A DNA stretch of 64,000 bases from Arthrinium phaeospermum (Eukaryota; Ascomycota; Sordariomycetes; Amphisphaeriales; Apiosporaceae). The notes under the pieces are model-generated. The model searched no databases. It worked only from the letters and a program-made list of their open reading frames with translations, and was not told the origin of the DNA. The position numbers and the translations under genes were made by a program. Location of the stretch: the NCBI GenBank assembly GCA_006503535.1, contig QYRS01000004.1, forward strand, positions 1,736,001-1,800,000, read 5' to 3'. The stretch's first letter is position 1. Every line of letters begins with the position of its first letter. Below are positions 1-12,043 of the stretch, in pieces.

Positions 1-821
1 CTACATATATATTCTAAAAGAATAGCATGTCTTTAAGCGTGGTGGTATCTGGGTCATCAACGGCTAAAAATAGATTCGTATAATACATGATATATATATG
101 ATATAAGGGCATTGACCCACGTACATAACAAGCAGGTACCGATATGCATCTGCTCATGACCAGAAACGCCTGTTCCTTTAATGTTTTCTTGGGAGTTTCC
201 TAGGTTGGGACTGAATGTGATTCGTTCTTTCCCATTGAGTGCAAACTGCAGTATGCCAAAAACGATTTGGGGTAGGCAAGTACAATCGTACCATCGTGGT
301 TTCCATTTCACCGCGTCCCCCCGTTGCACAAACAAGTAGTGTAGTGGTGGTGCCTTTGTCGCTTCCCCATCGTCCCAAGTTTTCTTAGGCTTTGATCGCG
401 ACCTTTCCCATCCACTCCCTTCTGCCTATCAGTAGCACGTGAGGTGAATGCCTACCTAACCTACCTGGTATTTTGATTTCAAGCGCCTAGAGAAGAGCAA
501 GGCTCTCCTACGCAAGTACAGCCAATACCTGTCGGCGCTCATCCCGCACCTCGCAGACGGATAGGTGCATCTGTTCAGTTGTCTTGACCTACCTACCTGA
601 TTGGGATCCGATATTCAGAAGCTCATCGTGGCATCCACCTTTTGAGAAGCTGCCAGGTATTGCACTTTCACACCAGTGCCACTCTCTTTGGTTGTGTGCC
701 ACTTCCCCAACTCCCCTCTATCTTTTGTTGCACGCTGTTTGTACTGTATCCATCCTGTGGACAGATATCTACTTGGTTTGCAATATCTTGTCACACTACA
801 AGTTGCCTGGTTACAATCAAG
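1..821. other. Intergenic, upstream of first gene
   Basis: No coding region is supported here. The stretch holds short unrelated open frames only. The last 250 bases before 822 are pyrimidine-rich and would serve as promoter and leader of the gene that starts at 822. Confidence 0.5.
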
Positions 822-1688
822 ATGGAGTTCCGTCCAGACTACGACTTCGAAAAAATGCGCAACGACGCAATGAATCAGGCAGAAGAAGAGCAACGTCTGC
901 TGGTTCGGGTCAGACAACGCCGAACCTATCTCGAGTACCAAAAGCAGATGAGCTCTGAGTTTGAAAGAATCGAGAAAGAGGCTCATGAAGAGCTTCAGAC
1001 AACTCTCGAAAAGATCCGCAGCGACTACGCGGTACTGATCGAAACCGACCGGAATCTTGATTCTGCCCAGCTGATCCCTTTGATCCCTGATCAACCCCGC
1101 GTTCCTAAGACCAGCGCACAGGAGCCAAATAACACCGATTTGGAATCCGGACCCCCGTCGCCTATTTTAGGTCGTGAATCGACGTTACGGCCCTCAGAGG
1201 TCAAAGACAGCGCCAGCACAAGTATGTATATATCCCAGAGAATTTGGTGTACTGTCTCCTTACATATGTCTCAGAACGATCACTGAGTTTTGGTTCGCTT
1301 CCTGATGGCGCAAATTTTGGAGGCGATTCTCGCGAGCCATTGCACAAGAAATCTAGTAAGTGGACTGGCTGCCAGCTGTGTTCAGACCAGACAACTAACA
1401 GGTCATGAAGGAATGAGCCCGGAAACCGTGCAACAGTCTGACGTTGAGGACAGTGACTCGACTGGCGATTTTGATGAAGAACTCCCCAACCGAGTGCCTA
1501 ATCCCAAGAACACGAGATCTTTCGTCACCCCTGATCCTGGAGTTGATGACCAGGCCAATGGCCCAACGTCCAGCATTCAGGCCGCAGCTGGCTCATTCCC
1601 GCCAAGCAGCTTGGCGCGTCCAAAACGCAGCGCTGCTGATCGAAAGAATTATAACGAGAGGCAGTACTATAAGGACCGACATATATGA
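822..1688 (+). CDS. Hypothetical coiled-coil protein, 255 aa
   Basis: Not recognised as a known family. Exons 822-1221, 1275-1355 and 1402-1688 join in frame over two tiny introns of 53 nt (donor GTATGT at 1222) and 46 nt (donor GTAAGT at 1356, acceptor after CTAACAG). The middle exon reads through without stops and restores the frame on both sides, which supports the model. Residues about 10-80 are rich in Glu, Arg and Gln with heptad-like spacing, so a coiled coil is likely; the rest is acidic and Ser/Pro-rich. The end is basic and Tyr-rich (KNYNERQYYKDRHI). The start is chosen at the ATG in the context AAGATGG; an in-frame upstream ATG at 642 lies in the leader and is less likely. No signal peptide or membrane segment is visible. 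Confidence 0.6.
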
Positions 1689-2448
1689 ATCTTCTGGTCG
1701 GCGATAGGAGGGTGCGTGCTAGCCGCGAAATGGAGATATTGATTGCTGGATGGGACGGGGCACGAATACTAGGACGAGAAAAAGGGGATGTGAAATGACA
1801 AGCAGGTATTCATCAGATACTGTAGCTGGGAAACTGCATTTGTAGCTACAGGGCGTTAGGTAACCTTGAGCTGAATGAAGAAGATATGGACTTGAAGATT
1901 GATTGCATTCAGCCACATAGACCACAGACGGCATAGCACTTCGCTCGGGGCGCTAGCAGGGTTGGGGGATCGAAGCCACGTATGACGTTGTTGACTGTCC
2001 CGCGGTGCCGGGGTAGCAGCTAGCTTGTCGCTTGCTAGGCAGGCTAAGGAAGTGGGCTGGGCTGGAGCTTCTTTCACAACCTGACGTTACGTATGCGTTG
2101 GAAAAAGCCCAGCACCCAGAGAGGACCAAGTCCGAGTGAACACACACAGCTTTGGGCCTGTTGTCATTCTGAAGTACTTCTACACACGAACCGCCCGGGC
2201 TACATAAGTCCTGCATCCGCCCAATCACCCAGCCCAGGCTCTTTTTCCCCATCTCCCTGCCGTCACACACTCCGGAAGAAATCCATTTCTAGGAGACCCA
2301 AGAAGAAAATCCATTGTCTTCTTCCTTTTCTTACATCCTCTCCCGCAACCACACCACCCCAAGGTCTTTCAGGACTCAACCATCCCATCAATTCGCTGGC
2401 ATTCGCACCGCAAACCATCCAGCAGCACAAACACCACGCACAGCCAAG
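1689..2448. other. Intergenic, promoter of BAP31 homologue
   Basis: No gene is seen. From about 2230 the plus strand becomes C/T- and A/C-rich, typical of a fungal transcription start region and 5' leader ahead of the ATG at 2449. Confidence 0.5.
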
Positions 2449-3309
2449 ATGACGCTCTATTACTCTCTTGTGGGTTTGCCCTGCTCTCAACCCCGCTTCA
2501 ACGCAAGCCATGTCGCAGATGGGAATGCTAACATGCTACAAACCAGGTCTTCGTGCTCCTCGTGGCAGAGATGGCCCTGTTCATGGGGCTCATCGTCCCC
2601 ATGCCCTTCTCGGTCCGCCGAAAGATCTTTACGTATGTTCCCAGCGACCTTACGCCGCGGCACCCGCGGCAATTGGCCGTCTGACCACCTGCTAACGTCA
2701 TCCCCAGCTTCATTTCGGAGAGTAGACTCGTGGCAAAGCTACAATATGGATTGAAGATTACCTTCATTTTCATATTGATCCTGTTCATTGACAGTGTCAA
2801 CCGCGTCTACCGCGTGCAGATCGAGCTGGCGGCTGCAACCGACTCTAACAAGGGTAGCGCGTAAGTCTTTCTCCCTCTCCCTCCTGACCGGCCCATCGTA
2901 GAACACTAGAAGCTGACCTGAGAATGACTATAGCGCCATCATGGGTCACGAGCGCCTCGAAGTCCAGGCACGCAAATTCTACTCGCAGCGCAACATGTAC
3001 CTTTGCGGCTTCACCCTGTTCCTCTCGCTCATCCTCAACCGCACCTACATCATGATCCTCGATGTCCTCCGCCTGGAGGAGAAGGTCAAGCAGTACGAGG
3101 GTACCGACAGCAACACCAAGCAGAGCTCCAAGCTCGCCCAGGCTGGTGACGCTGGTGAGATCGGAACTCTCCGCCGCCAGCTTGAGGCCAAGGACCGCGA
3201 TATTGCCACCCTCAAGAAGCAGTCCGAGGGTCTCCAAAAGGAGTACCACGACCTGACCGAGAAGTACGGAGCTACCCAGCCCCCCGCCGGTACCCGCAAG
3301 GATAAATAG
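2449..3309 (+). CDS. YET3: BAP31/Yet3-like ER membrane protein, 211 aa
   Basis: This is a B-cell receptor-associated protein 31 family member, an endoplasmic reticulum protein that helps sort and retain membrane cargo; yeast Yet3 is the comparable protein. Exons 2449-2469, 2547-2632, 2708-2860 and 2934-3309 join over introns of 77, 75 and 73 nt. The product opens MTLYYSLVFVLLVAEMALF and has three hydrophobic segments at about residues 4-25, 46-64 and 106-128, the family arrangement. A coiled coil follows from about 130 to 195 (LEEKVKQYEG, then LRRQLEAKDRD), and the protein ends RKDK, which resembles a dilysine-type ER retrieval tail. The first donor is the weak GTGGGT. The first exon codes for only seven residues. 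Length matches the family. Confidence 0.9.
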
Positions 3310-4574
3310 AGGACTATACCGACCCCATATACACCCTCCTAATTCGTGGTTGAGCACGAATTAGCAGCAACACACAAAAACAAAAACGAATGCGCGCGTT
3401 ACGATTATACGCTTGTATGGGATACGGCAGATGTGACCGAGGTTACTGAAGCATGGTCGCGTGACATGCCAAGCAAAGGATCGTTTCAGGCGAGGCGGAG
3501 GCGTTCAAGGTCATGTATCTGTATTTGTAGGACATAAAGGGCAGTTGGTCCATGAATACCGAGGGCAAATATGCCCACAATATCTCTGTTGTCTGCAACA
3601 ATTTACTACGTGCTGTCTTCTGTTTCCTGCAATTTCATAAAACTCCCGAAGAGCATTTGGACGCGAAAAGAACTCGAGGAGTGACGAGATGACGAGGTAT
3701 CAGGTCAGCCAATCATTGGCTTATGTGCCGGCGCTATACTGACTATGCGAGTTCTACTGGTCACTCTGCTCGAAGTGCACTTTGGGCTGGTAGGACAACT
3801 GTTGCAAGTTCTCGCTGCATGCCTGGGTCATTCCACTGGGTGACTAAACTCTCAACTATTCAACCTCTGGAGTCTTCGGTCCACACTGTTCAGGGGTTTT
3901 CCTGAGCTCATCTCTTTGCCGTCTTCAAATGGCCGACTGGCCGGCATTTTGGTGGTAGACATGGCTTAGTCTCAGCTGCGTCCTAGTCTGCCGAGTGGAA
4001 TGCTATTTCTTATCCTAGAGTCGCGCCAGGACTACTATTTCGTTGTTATAGTCCAGTGTACAATCTCCTCTAGCTCACCTCTATTCATGATGTCCCATCC
4101 TGTCTTCTCAGCGCAGCACAGTTTCTAGGTCGGTTTCTACCCTACTCGCCCCTTTATCGTTGCTACTTCTAACTCTCTCGCTAAGTCTTACGGATCGGGC
4201 AGATTATGAAGCCTCTGCTTGGGGATATCGATAGCTCTATGATTGTGTATACTGGGTAGCACGACAGGAGACCCTCACTCGCTGTTCTCGAATTCGTGAA
4301 ACAGTCTGAATGGAGTTTTGGCTCAGCCGCCCCGTCATTCGCCCCAACCCTGCGAAATTTTCAGAAAGGCATACTCTAAAGCCATACCGACGTGGGCTGA
4401 CCCCCTTTTAGTCTACTTCCTAGCCGGGTGCAACACTACATTCGATCAAGGCACGTATATCCCTGGCTCCTATTCGAGAACCGAACTGTTACGATTCACT
4501 ACGCCGTACTAGCATCATAGCATATATCAAATTCGTGACCAACTATCGTGTACGCTATCCGCAGTGCCTTTCCA
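3310..4574. other. Intergenic, 1.3 kb
   Basis: No gene is supported. It holds the 3' ends of the BAP31 homologue (plus strand) and of the membrane protein gene ending at 4575 (minus strand), so it is a convergent intergenic region. Only short open frames of unlike composition are present. Confidence 0.5.
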
Positions 4575-5476
4575 TCAGCTGCTGCCTTCCGGATTGGGTG
4601 CTGTGCCATTTGCCCCCGATGGTGCCTTTGATGTGCTCCCTGGTACTTCCAGCTCGACTGGGTGACGGGGATCAGGAAGTTCTTGAGGCCCTCCGGCAGT
4701 GCCTGCAAAATTCGTTTCGGGTAACTCAACCGGCGCCTTCTTCTCGCTGCTCTCCAGTTCCGGCTTGGGGATACAGTCTGAATGCAGCTGTGGCTTGTCT
4801 CCCGTGTTGCCCAAAGATTGCGATTTCCTCGCCTTTCTGTTCCTTGTTCGAAGCAGGATCATGACCACCGCCAGGATGAGAGCCACGCCGGCTACGGAGC
4901 CGACGACTGGTCCTGATATCCATGCCTGACTCTGATGTCCTCCTCCACTGTCCGGAGCAGGTGTTGGTAGGTCGCTGCCCGTACTCGACCCAGATACAAT
5001 CGTTGTGAGGGTGGAACCAGTGGTGGTGGGGAAGTTGTTGAGGTTTGGTGTTTGGGTTGTGGCATTGACAGTGAAGCCGCCAGGTATGCTAATTATTGTC
5101 GTCTTAGTTTCGTAGAGTACTGTGTTGGCAATCGGCGCGCTCAGAGTGATTGTTACCAATACAGCTTTGATATCACAGTACTCCAGAAACTGGGCAAAGT
5201 CAGGTTCCAAATATGGAGTATTGGTGGAAATAATTGCATCGCTATGCTCTTGACTGCACGAAACACATGCTGAGTATTCCACTTGAAAATCGCTATCCGG
5301 TGCACAGAGAGCCGAGCTCTTTCCTAATCTTTTGGCACTGAGAAGGGCGTCGTCTATTCCCTAGTGATGAGCATAACTGACACTCTGGCGTTTATACATA
5401 TTACAAAACAGGATAACTTACTACATGTGTCGTAACATATGGCAGGTATTGCATTGTCCCGACGTAAAGCTGACAT
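4575..5476 (-). CDS. Cys-rich single-pass membrane protein, paralogue 1
   Basis: The function is unknown. Exons 5476-5422 and 5353-4575 (68-nt intron, donor GTAAGT, acceptor AATAG) give 277 aa. The outer part has an ICYDTCND motif, then ALCAPDS and CVSC, then a paired YC further on. A Ser/Thr/Pro-rich stretch follows, then one membrane span at about residues 155-178 (WISGPVVGSVAGVALILAV), then a basic stop-transfer sequence and a long cytosolic tail. The layout matches the neighbour at 6252-7426, including the intron at the same site and phase, so the two arose by tandem duplication. Known fungal proteins of this shape are secreted-domain, wall-sensor-like proteins of unknown role; that comparison is from memory. 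No signal peptide is encoded from the ATG used here, so either an upstream exon is missed or the signal has been lost. Confidence 0.6.
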
Positions 5477-6251
5477 TGTGCTTCTACCAGATTAGAGAGA
5501 GTGTAGTAGATGAGAGAATCGACGAGCGCTCATTGAATTATACATGGAATATAATTCCAGCCTGCTGCAGTATCCTTGGAGAGGGGTACCCGCAGAACGG
5601 TCTTATTGGCCGTCTGCATGTCGAGAAAATGAGGTTGCACAATAGTGACTTCAAGTTCTCTGCATGCATCGTGGCGCTGCTACTTCCCGATCAGAATATT
5701 CAGCTTTTCAGTCCTGTCCCTCTCCCCCCTTAGTTTGTCACAGGCTGTGTTAAGAGGTACTGAGCTACAAACGTCATGTGCCATGAGCCAAATGGCAACC
5801 CTATTCTGTCAACCTTCGTGGAAGACGGAGCCGTAATCTGTTATTATAGCGTCAAGGGCGAGAAGCTTTGATCTTCATATGGTGAGCTTCTATGGGGAGC
5901 CATCACTTCGTTACCCCAGCCAATTATCGGAACGACTGCCCCGTAACGATAATGTGTATGTCTCCCACATCCTGGCAAAAGAAGGACAACATGAACTGTC
6001 TTACGAGTGAGCGCTATGTTCACTGCCGCTTACCGCATACTAGACCTTATGACAATATCCTGGGTGATGCCTGTGCTGAATAAAGTATGCACGGCGGTCA
6101 TTGGGTGTTGTTCTTACGACTGAGTGAATACATTTTCCTTTCCTAGCTTGATTGATTCGCTTTCAATGACACCAGGGATGATTCAGTATGTACGTGCTAT
6201 TCTTATATTAATATGCGTATTACTTTGAATTAGTACATGTCTTGATGTGTG
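5477..6251. other. Intergenic between the tandem paralogues
   Basis: This is the promoter region of paralogue 1 on the minus strand. A minus-strand frame starting MSARRFSHLLHSL near 5528 stops after 13 codons and might be the remnant of a signal-peptide exon, but no splice path joining it to 5476 was found. Otherwise nothing is seen. Confidence 0.4.
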
Positions 6252-7426
6252 CTACACCAGCTCACTCCTATTACCTATCACCCCCATACGCTCCCGGTCT
6301 CCTCCCGCAAGCTCATGAGGCGACGGGCTGTAAGGGTCCTCCGTCCTTTCCGCATGGCGTTGATCATGTTTATGTCCTGGTAACTCGGCATACGTCCCTT
6401 CAGTGTACGGTTCCGGGGATATGTTCCCTTCTCCCTCGAGCTCGTGCGGCGTCGCCCTCGGCGTGATGCTGTCCGAGTGTAACTGTGCTTTCTCTAGTTG
6501 TTGGGCCGCCATTTCGTGTTTCCGTTCCAACGACTGCTGATATTCTTGCGTCTGGACCTCTGGTCCGGCATCTGGGGTGCTCGGTCCTTCGGGGTCGCCG
6601 GTCATCCTCCGCTTCTTCCGCCGCCGGTAGTACATGATGAAGACAACGGAGAGGGCAACTAGCGCGGTACCCAAGACCGCGCCCACAATAGGCCCGGCAA
6701 TCCACTCCCTGTCGCCGCCACTGCCTACAGCCCCCGAAACGGGTGTTGAGGAAGTGGGACTCGGGCCCGGCGCCGCCGTGACGGTAGCGGCGGGTCCCGC
6801 CTGCGACGACGCCGCCGTGAAGTCGTGCGCCAAGACGATGTCCGTCGTGACCACGGTCGGCGCGATCGAGCTCGTCACCGCTTCGGCGCCCTCGGTCGAG
6901 CTGGAGCCGGAGCTGGATGCGGCCGTCACCGTGTACACGACCTGGACGTCGCTGATATTGCAGTAGCCGAGGTACTGGCCGAAGACGGGGTTGAGATACG
7001 CCGGCGACGTCGTGTTGACGGCGGCCGCGCCGCCGGTGGACGGCGGCCCCCAGGGGCTCCAGCCGCTCCAGCCGCTGCCGCTGTCGGGGCTGCCGTTGTG
7101 TAGCTGCTCCTCGCCGCACGCCACGCAGCCCGTGTAGTTGGTCAGGAACTGGCCTTCGGGCGCGCAGAGGGCGGGGACCTTGCCCATGGCCTCGGCGGTC
7201 ATTCTCGCGACGTCTAAAACGTAAGGGGGCTAGGAGTTAGTAGACAGGTCCATCGCGATCGCGGTATAGCAGAGAAAATATGGGGAGAGACGAGAAAGTA
7301 GGAAAACTTACAGCAGTAGCGACAAGACCCGGGAGGGGGACTTCCCCTGGGCGGTCCCCATTGTCGAGAAGAAAGCCCGGCGGCGGCGGCGGTTCTCGGC
7401 TTGATCCAGTTGTATATGAACCCCAT
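6252..7426 (-). CDS. Cys-rich single-pass membrane protein, paralogue 2
   Basis: The function is unknown. Exons 7426-7312 and 7213-6252 join over a 98-nt intron with a textbook donor (GTAAGT) and branch point (CTACTAACTC), giving 358 aa. The outer domain has SCRYCYVA, then ALCAPEG, CVACGEEQ and a paired YCN, matching paralogue 1 at each cysteine. Next comes a Ser/Thr/Ala-rich stalk and one membrane span (WIAGPIVGAVLGTALVALS), followed by RRRKKRR and a 100-residue acidic/polar tail. The start is uncertain: the ATG at 7426 keeps the cysteine frame open but gives no signal peptide. A second ATG in another frame (MGTAQGKSPSRVLSLLL) looks like a signal peptide but does not splice in phase to the conserved acceptor. 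GC content is clearly higher than in paralogue 1. Confidence 0.65.
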
Positions 7427-9279
7427 TCTATACTAGCTGGCACTTTACATATATTCTCCTTCCTTCTCCTTTGCGTCGATTATACCTATGCGTAGACTCG
7501 GGTCGTTGTTTAGGGATAAGCCATGACTGTATACAGACCGGGTTGCTGGAGGGAGGGTAATGGTCAACCTCAATCGACCAGACCAGTAGCCGACTTCGAC
7601 CGCATAAGTACGTGGCTGGAATGAAAACTGAGAAAATGAGGGTTGGGTTTGCTACAGACGAGCACATGTATTTAATATTTTCGTCTGGTTGGCCAAACGC
7701 GCTTCATCCTTACCAAACCCCCAGGGGCACCCAGTGGCCCTGTCCAAATTGGGATACTTGCAATTGCTGCTAAGCCCAATCTATTTCGAGGGAAGAAGGG
7801 CCGGAGTTACACCCATCCTGCCGCTTGGCTGTCTGTGCGAGGACGGTGTAACCCCATCTCCATTAGCTTACTCAGACAGATGGGAATGGCCTCTTGGTGA
7901 AGCTCTTTTGGGGGGTTCCCCTTCTCTGGTTGGTTGGCTGGTCATAAATGCAAGAGAGCTTGCGGGACAAGACATAGAGCCATAGAGCAAGCAACAATGG
8001 TAGGGCCTCGCCCACTGCTGTTGCCGCCGCTGCTGCTGCTGCATCGCCACACCCATAATAATACCATGGGCCCCTTTGCCGTCAAGCCGCCGTCTCTGGG
8101 ACCGCCGTACGTCTTGGCAGCCAGCAACTTTCGTATAATTTGAGTGATGAGGAGAGGCGGGTAAGGCTTTGGGCGGCAGGATTGGTCTCGGGTAGCATCC
8201 CTGTTCTTATTACCCCGTAGTCAATGGTTCGCACTAGCAACGTTGTATAGATTAGGTACATATCTGATATCAGACATTGATACTGGTTGCTGCATGGAAC
8301 AAATTCGGCTCCAATGAACAGCCAGACGCCGAAAGCAGAAGAAGAAAGATGGGGGAAGAACCTCACCACAGTCAATTCGGCCAGATCCGTATGGCAAAAT
8401 TTCTTCCACAAGCTGTTTTGTAACATCGGCGTTTTGCTGGTTTCTTTCTGGCTGAACTTGGTCGCATGGGGCAAAATGGGAGGGGGCATGATTCGGGGGC
8501 TATGTCTACCGTTATGCAGAGCAAGCAGGGAGCTGTGGGGGCTTGGGGGTTGAACTGGTCTCCCGGTCCCGAAGTTGGAGAAGCGAGATGCCCGAGGGGA
8601 GACGAGCATACATTGGCCTGTCTCTCATTTAGGACGCCCTCATTGGACTCGAGCTGCCGATTGGATGCCGATCGCCAATTGCGAGACCTTTCGGTGAACG
8701 GATCTTGCTGCGAAAGTCGAAGAAGAGAACCAAGGTGAATATTCAATGAGCAAAGACGCTATGCTAACAGAAGAGTTTGCAGCATCAATGCCCAATCCAA
8801 GGACTACCGTGCGACTATAGTTGGTAAGCAGGGAGTGCTCCATGCAAGTAAGCCACGAATGGGAGCATGTCACGAAGTAATACATACACTATTACTGTAC
8901 TGAACTTTTGAATACCACATGTAAGCAATGCATGATGTATTGAAAATTCCCAAACAAATATATAACCCATTTAACTCCGTCATAAGCCCGTGGTATCATA
9001 TCTAACAATGTAATGCCAAAGTACCTCTAGAGATTCGTCATATAACCAAATGATGTCGCTAATAAGTCGCTGTGCAGATGCTAAAGAGAGAGTGTGAGAA
9101 AACGGACTGTTCCCGTAAGTTCGTCATAAGGACCCAAACAGGGCAGCTGCACACCTTCTGCGCATGGCCGTAGAAAAAAAGAAGAAGAAAAAATCAACTT
9201 CATGTGCCAGACAGAGAGTGTAATTCATCGCTGCCGATCCATCCTTATTCCATCTCTTTACCCACGAATGACGTCCTTC
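7427..9279. other. Intergenic, 1.85 kb
   Basis: No gene is supported. There is a short CTG/CCG trinucleotide run near 8020-8042 and an A/G-rich run near 9174-9192. The longest open frame (8082-8609, minus) has no family likeness and no splice partners. Confidence 0.5.
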
Positions 9280-10626
9280 TCATTCGCGAGTCCGAGTATG
9301 TGATGCCGGAGTCGGCACCCGGCTGACCCGAGCCTCTTCCGCATCGATTTCGTTCGCAGCGAACCGCTTCTCGACCACCGTGTCGTCGCCCCGCGTACTC
9401 GACGCCGGCGTCGAATGCAGCGTCGTCGTGCTCTCCTCGGCGGGCGAGTCGCTGGGCAGCGGCCGCGCCTGCTTCTCCCTCGCGTCTTCGTTGTTCTTGT
9501 TGTTCCGATCGTCGCCGCCGCGGCTGTCCACTTGGTTCGGGTTCCTGCTCCGCCGCGTCGTCTCGGCGCAGAGCTCGCCCTTGCTCTTCTCGGCGTGGAT
9601 CTCGCCCCGGTTCTTGTCGTGCTTCTTGGGGTCGTCGCCCGTCAGGAAGGCGCCCACCAGGCCCGACTCGGCGTCCGCGTGCGGGTTGACGGTCCAGTAC
9701 TCGAGCTTGCGTACGAACATGTAGAAGGCCGTGGCGAGGCAGCTGCCCATAAAGGGGCCCGCCCAGTAGATCCAGTGGTACGGCGGGAAGTTGCCCGACA
9801 CCACGCACGGCCCAAAGGAGCGCGCCGGGTTGAGGCCTGCGCCGGTATAGTATGCACCCCTGGATTATGAAAGTCAGTCAACCAGATCAGTAAAGGGGGT
9901 CAGTTAAGTGGATTACGGTGTAACTTACATCATGACGCAGATGAACACGGCGAGTCCAATGCCCACAGGGGCAACGTAGGTAGCCCGGTGCTTCTCAGCC
10001 GCCAGCATGAAGATGGCAAAGACGACCTGGGCCGTGAGGAACATCTCGATGAACACGCCCTGGGTGACCGAGGTGCCGGCCGACAGCTCGGTGCCGGAAG
10101 CCGTGCCATTGGGCAAGAGGCCGCGGATCACGGCGGACGCGGCAATGGACCCGAGCATCTGGCCCGCGACGATGAGCAGGGCGCGGATCGGTCCAGTGGC
10201 GCGGATGAGGAACATGGCGAAGGTGACGGCCGGGTTGAAGAGGCCGCCGCTGATGCGGAAGAAGACCCAGGCGTTGACGGCGATGGACATGCCCCAGGCC
10301 AACGCAATGAACTGCAGCTTGGCCGGGTTGGCGGCGAGGTTGCCGCCGTCCTTCTGTTCCGACTCGGAGGGTGCGCTCACGACGGCGGTGCAGCCAAGCG
10401 CCGTCAGCATGTAGAAGAAGGTGCCGACGAATTCGGACAGCGAGGCCACGATGTTGTGCTGGACGCCGATGGGCATCCGGTCCCGGAACTGGTCGAGGAG
10501 GTAGAGGCCGCCATTACGGCTTTGGACCTTGCCGATGGGCGTGCACTGAAGCTCCGGCTTGATGTTGGATGGTCGTAACTTCTGGTATAGGCGAGCCCAC
10601 CAACACTGCTGACTGTTTTCGACCAT
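9280..10626 (-). CDS. Aquaporin (MIP family), 425 aa
   Basis: This is a membrane channel of the major intrinsic protein family, moving water and possibly small solutes. Exons 10626-9929 and 9859-9280 join over a 69-nt intron (GTAAGT, acceptor CCAG). Two half-helix signatures are intact: FNPAVTF (NPA at residues 131-133) and LNPARSFGP (NPA at 243-245, with the selectivity-filter Arg at 246). Six hydrophobic segments lie between about 58 and 282. NPA in both halves and the Arg argue for a classical aquaporin rather than an aquaglyceroporin, which usually has variant boxes and Asp near the second one. Outside the channel are a 57-residue N-terminal extension and a roughly 140-residue hydrophilic C-terminal tail rich in Asn, Arg, Glu and Ser, longer than the channel core needs. 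The start ATG is the first in frame after stops. Confidence 0.93.
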
Positions 10627-12043
10627 GGGTGTGTTTTCGTATGTGCGTGTATATAGGGGCGTGTCGATTATTCGAGGCAAGTAAGCTTGAAGACGGAGAC
10701 AAGATGGTGAATGTGTATTAGGTAATGGCGGATTGCTCCTTTTGAATAGTAGATTGTTCCAGGCTGTGAAACAAAAATTGCAGACCTTGGGATGCCAGTT
10801 ATAAATACTGAAAATGCAACAGTCACGACAGGAGGAGGCCCAAGGTGACGGAGCAAATATCCCGCCTATCTTCACCCATAACCATCAGCGCACCCACCCG
10901 ACCACCATTTACATAGGGTATACTATGGGCCCATACCCAGTTATAGTAGATCCAGCGGGATCTAGCATGCGCAGAATCAGCTCCGGATCAAACCAAAGAT
11001 ACCACTACACCCCTAGATCAAGTTGCCGCCGTATTCGATGGAGAACCAGTCTCTGTCTTTGGTGTCACGGCCCAGGACCCAAATGCGAGATAATGCAGAT
11101 CCGAAGAGCTACGCACAGGCGAGCCCGGTAGCTGGACGGTGAGATGGTTCAACCGACGGGCCATCCTCCGAATTGGAAAAAAAAAGATAGAAAAAGCCGG
11201 GTCAATATTGTTTCATCTAGATCGTCGATCTGAAACAATAAAAGAGATTCTTGTTCCTGAATCGTGTAAAGCCATCCCAGGTCAAACTTTTGCTGAATGA
11301 TGTCACCGTGCGATTTGGGCTCACCCACGACCCATAACGCTAGAAGGGGGCCCGATTGAGGCTCAACGACCATATCGGTTTGACAGCTCCATGGCCTCCA
11401 CTTTTAGGAGTTCTTCTCCGAGGAACGATAGTTTCTACAGCTCTGTTTTTTTCTTTTCTCTTCTTGGACCCCTCTGACGGTCCGACCACTTGGTCAGGCA
11501 TATTGGGACCCGCCACACAGGAGGAATTGTCCCGAAAAATGGAGATGGGTGTCCGACATACACCAAAGCCACTGCCATTTATCATCGTGGCTGCTTTTGT
11601 TCCCATGCGGGCGACGATCATGCCGGACTCTTTCTAGGACTCTCGGCATGCTTGGGTGTTCAGTCTCCGAACCAGCCAGAAAAGCAAAAGGGGAAAGGCG
11701 ACCGACCACCTTCACCGACCACCTCCTTGCATTGTGGTTTTCTTTCTCTCCTCCACGACTAGAATCGACGGCGTTTCTGGTCGTTCGGCACAGCATGCAA
11801 ATTGGTAAGAGCATATACTGTCGTGGTATCTGACAAAAAGAACCAGATAAATCAAGTGGGGGGAAACAGCAATCAATCTTCCCATAAGACTCATCCTAGA
11901 AGCCCTATCAGGGTGAGCGGATAGCTTCCCCTGCCCAGATGCCGGGGGTGGTGGCCCAAGATGCGAGAGGGCTGATCCTGCGGTTATCACCGGCAGTGAA
12001 ACTCCGCCTGAAATCAAGTGTGTATCCTGCAGGCTGACTGGGA
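10627..12043. other. Intergenic, 1.4 kb; aquaporin promoter
   Basis: No gene is supported. A perfect 12-bp palindrome, TATGGGCCCATA, lies at 10924-10935 inside a larger imperfect inverted repeat (GGGTAT ... ATACCC), about 300 bp upstream of the aquaporin ATG. It could be a regulator site, but no known factor is claimed. Confidence 0.45.

Noticed and set aside
7312..7372. Signal peptide MGTAQGKSPSRVLSLLL for paralogue 2
   Set aside because: Attractive sequence, but its phase at the conserved donor is wrong for the acceptor shared by both paralogues; a different acceptor would be needed.
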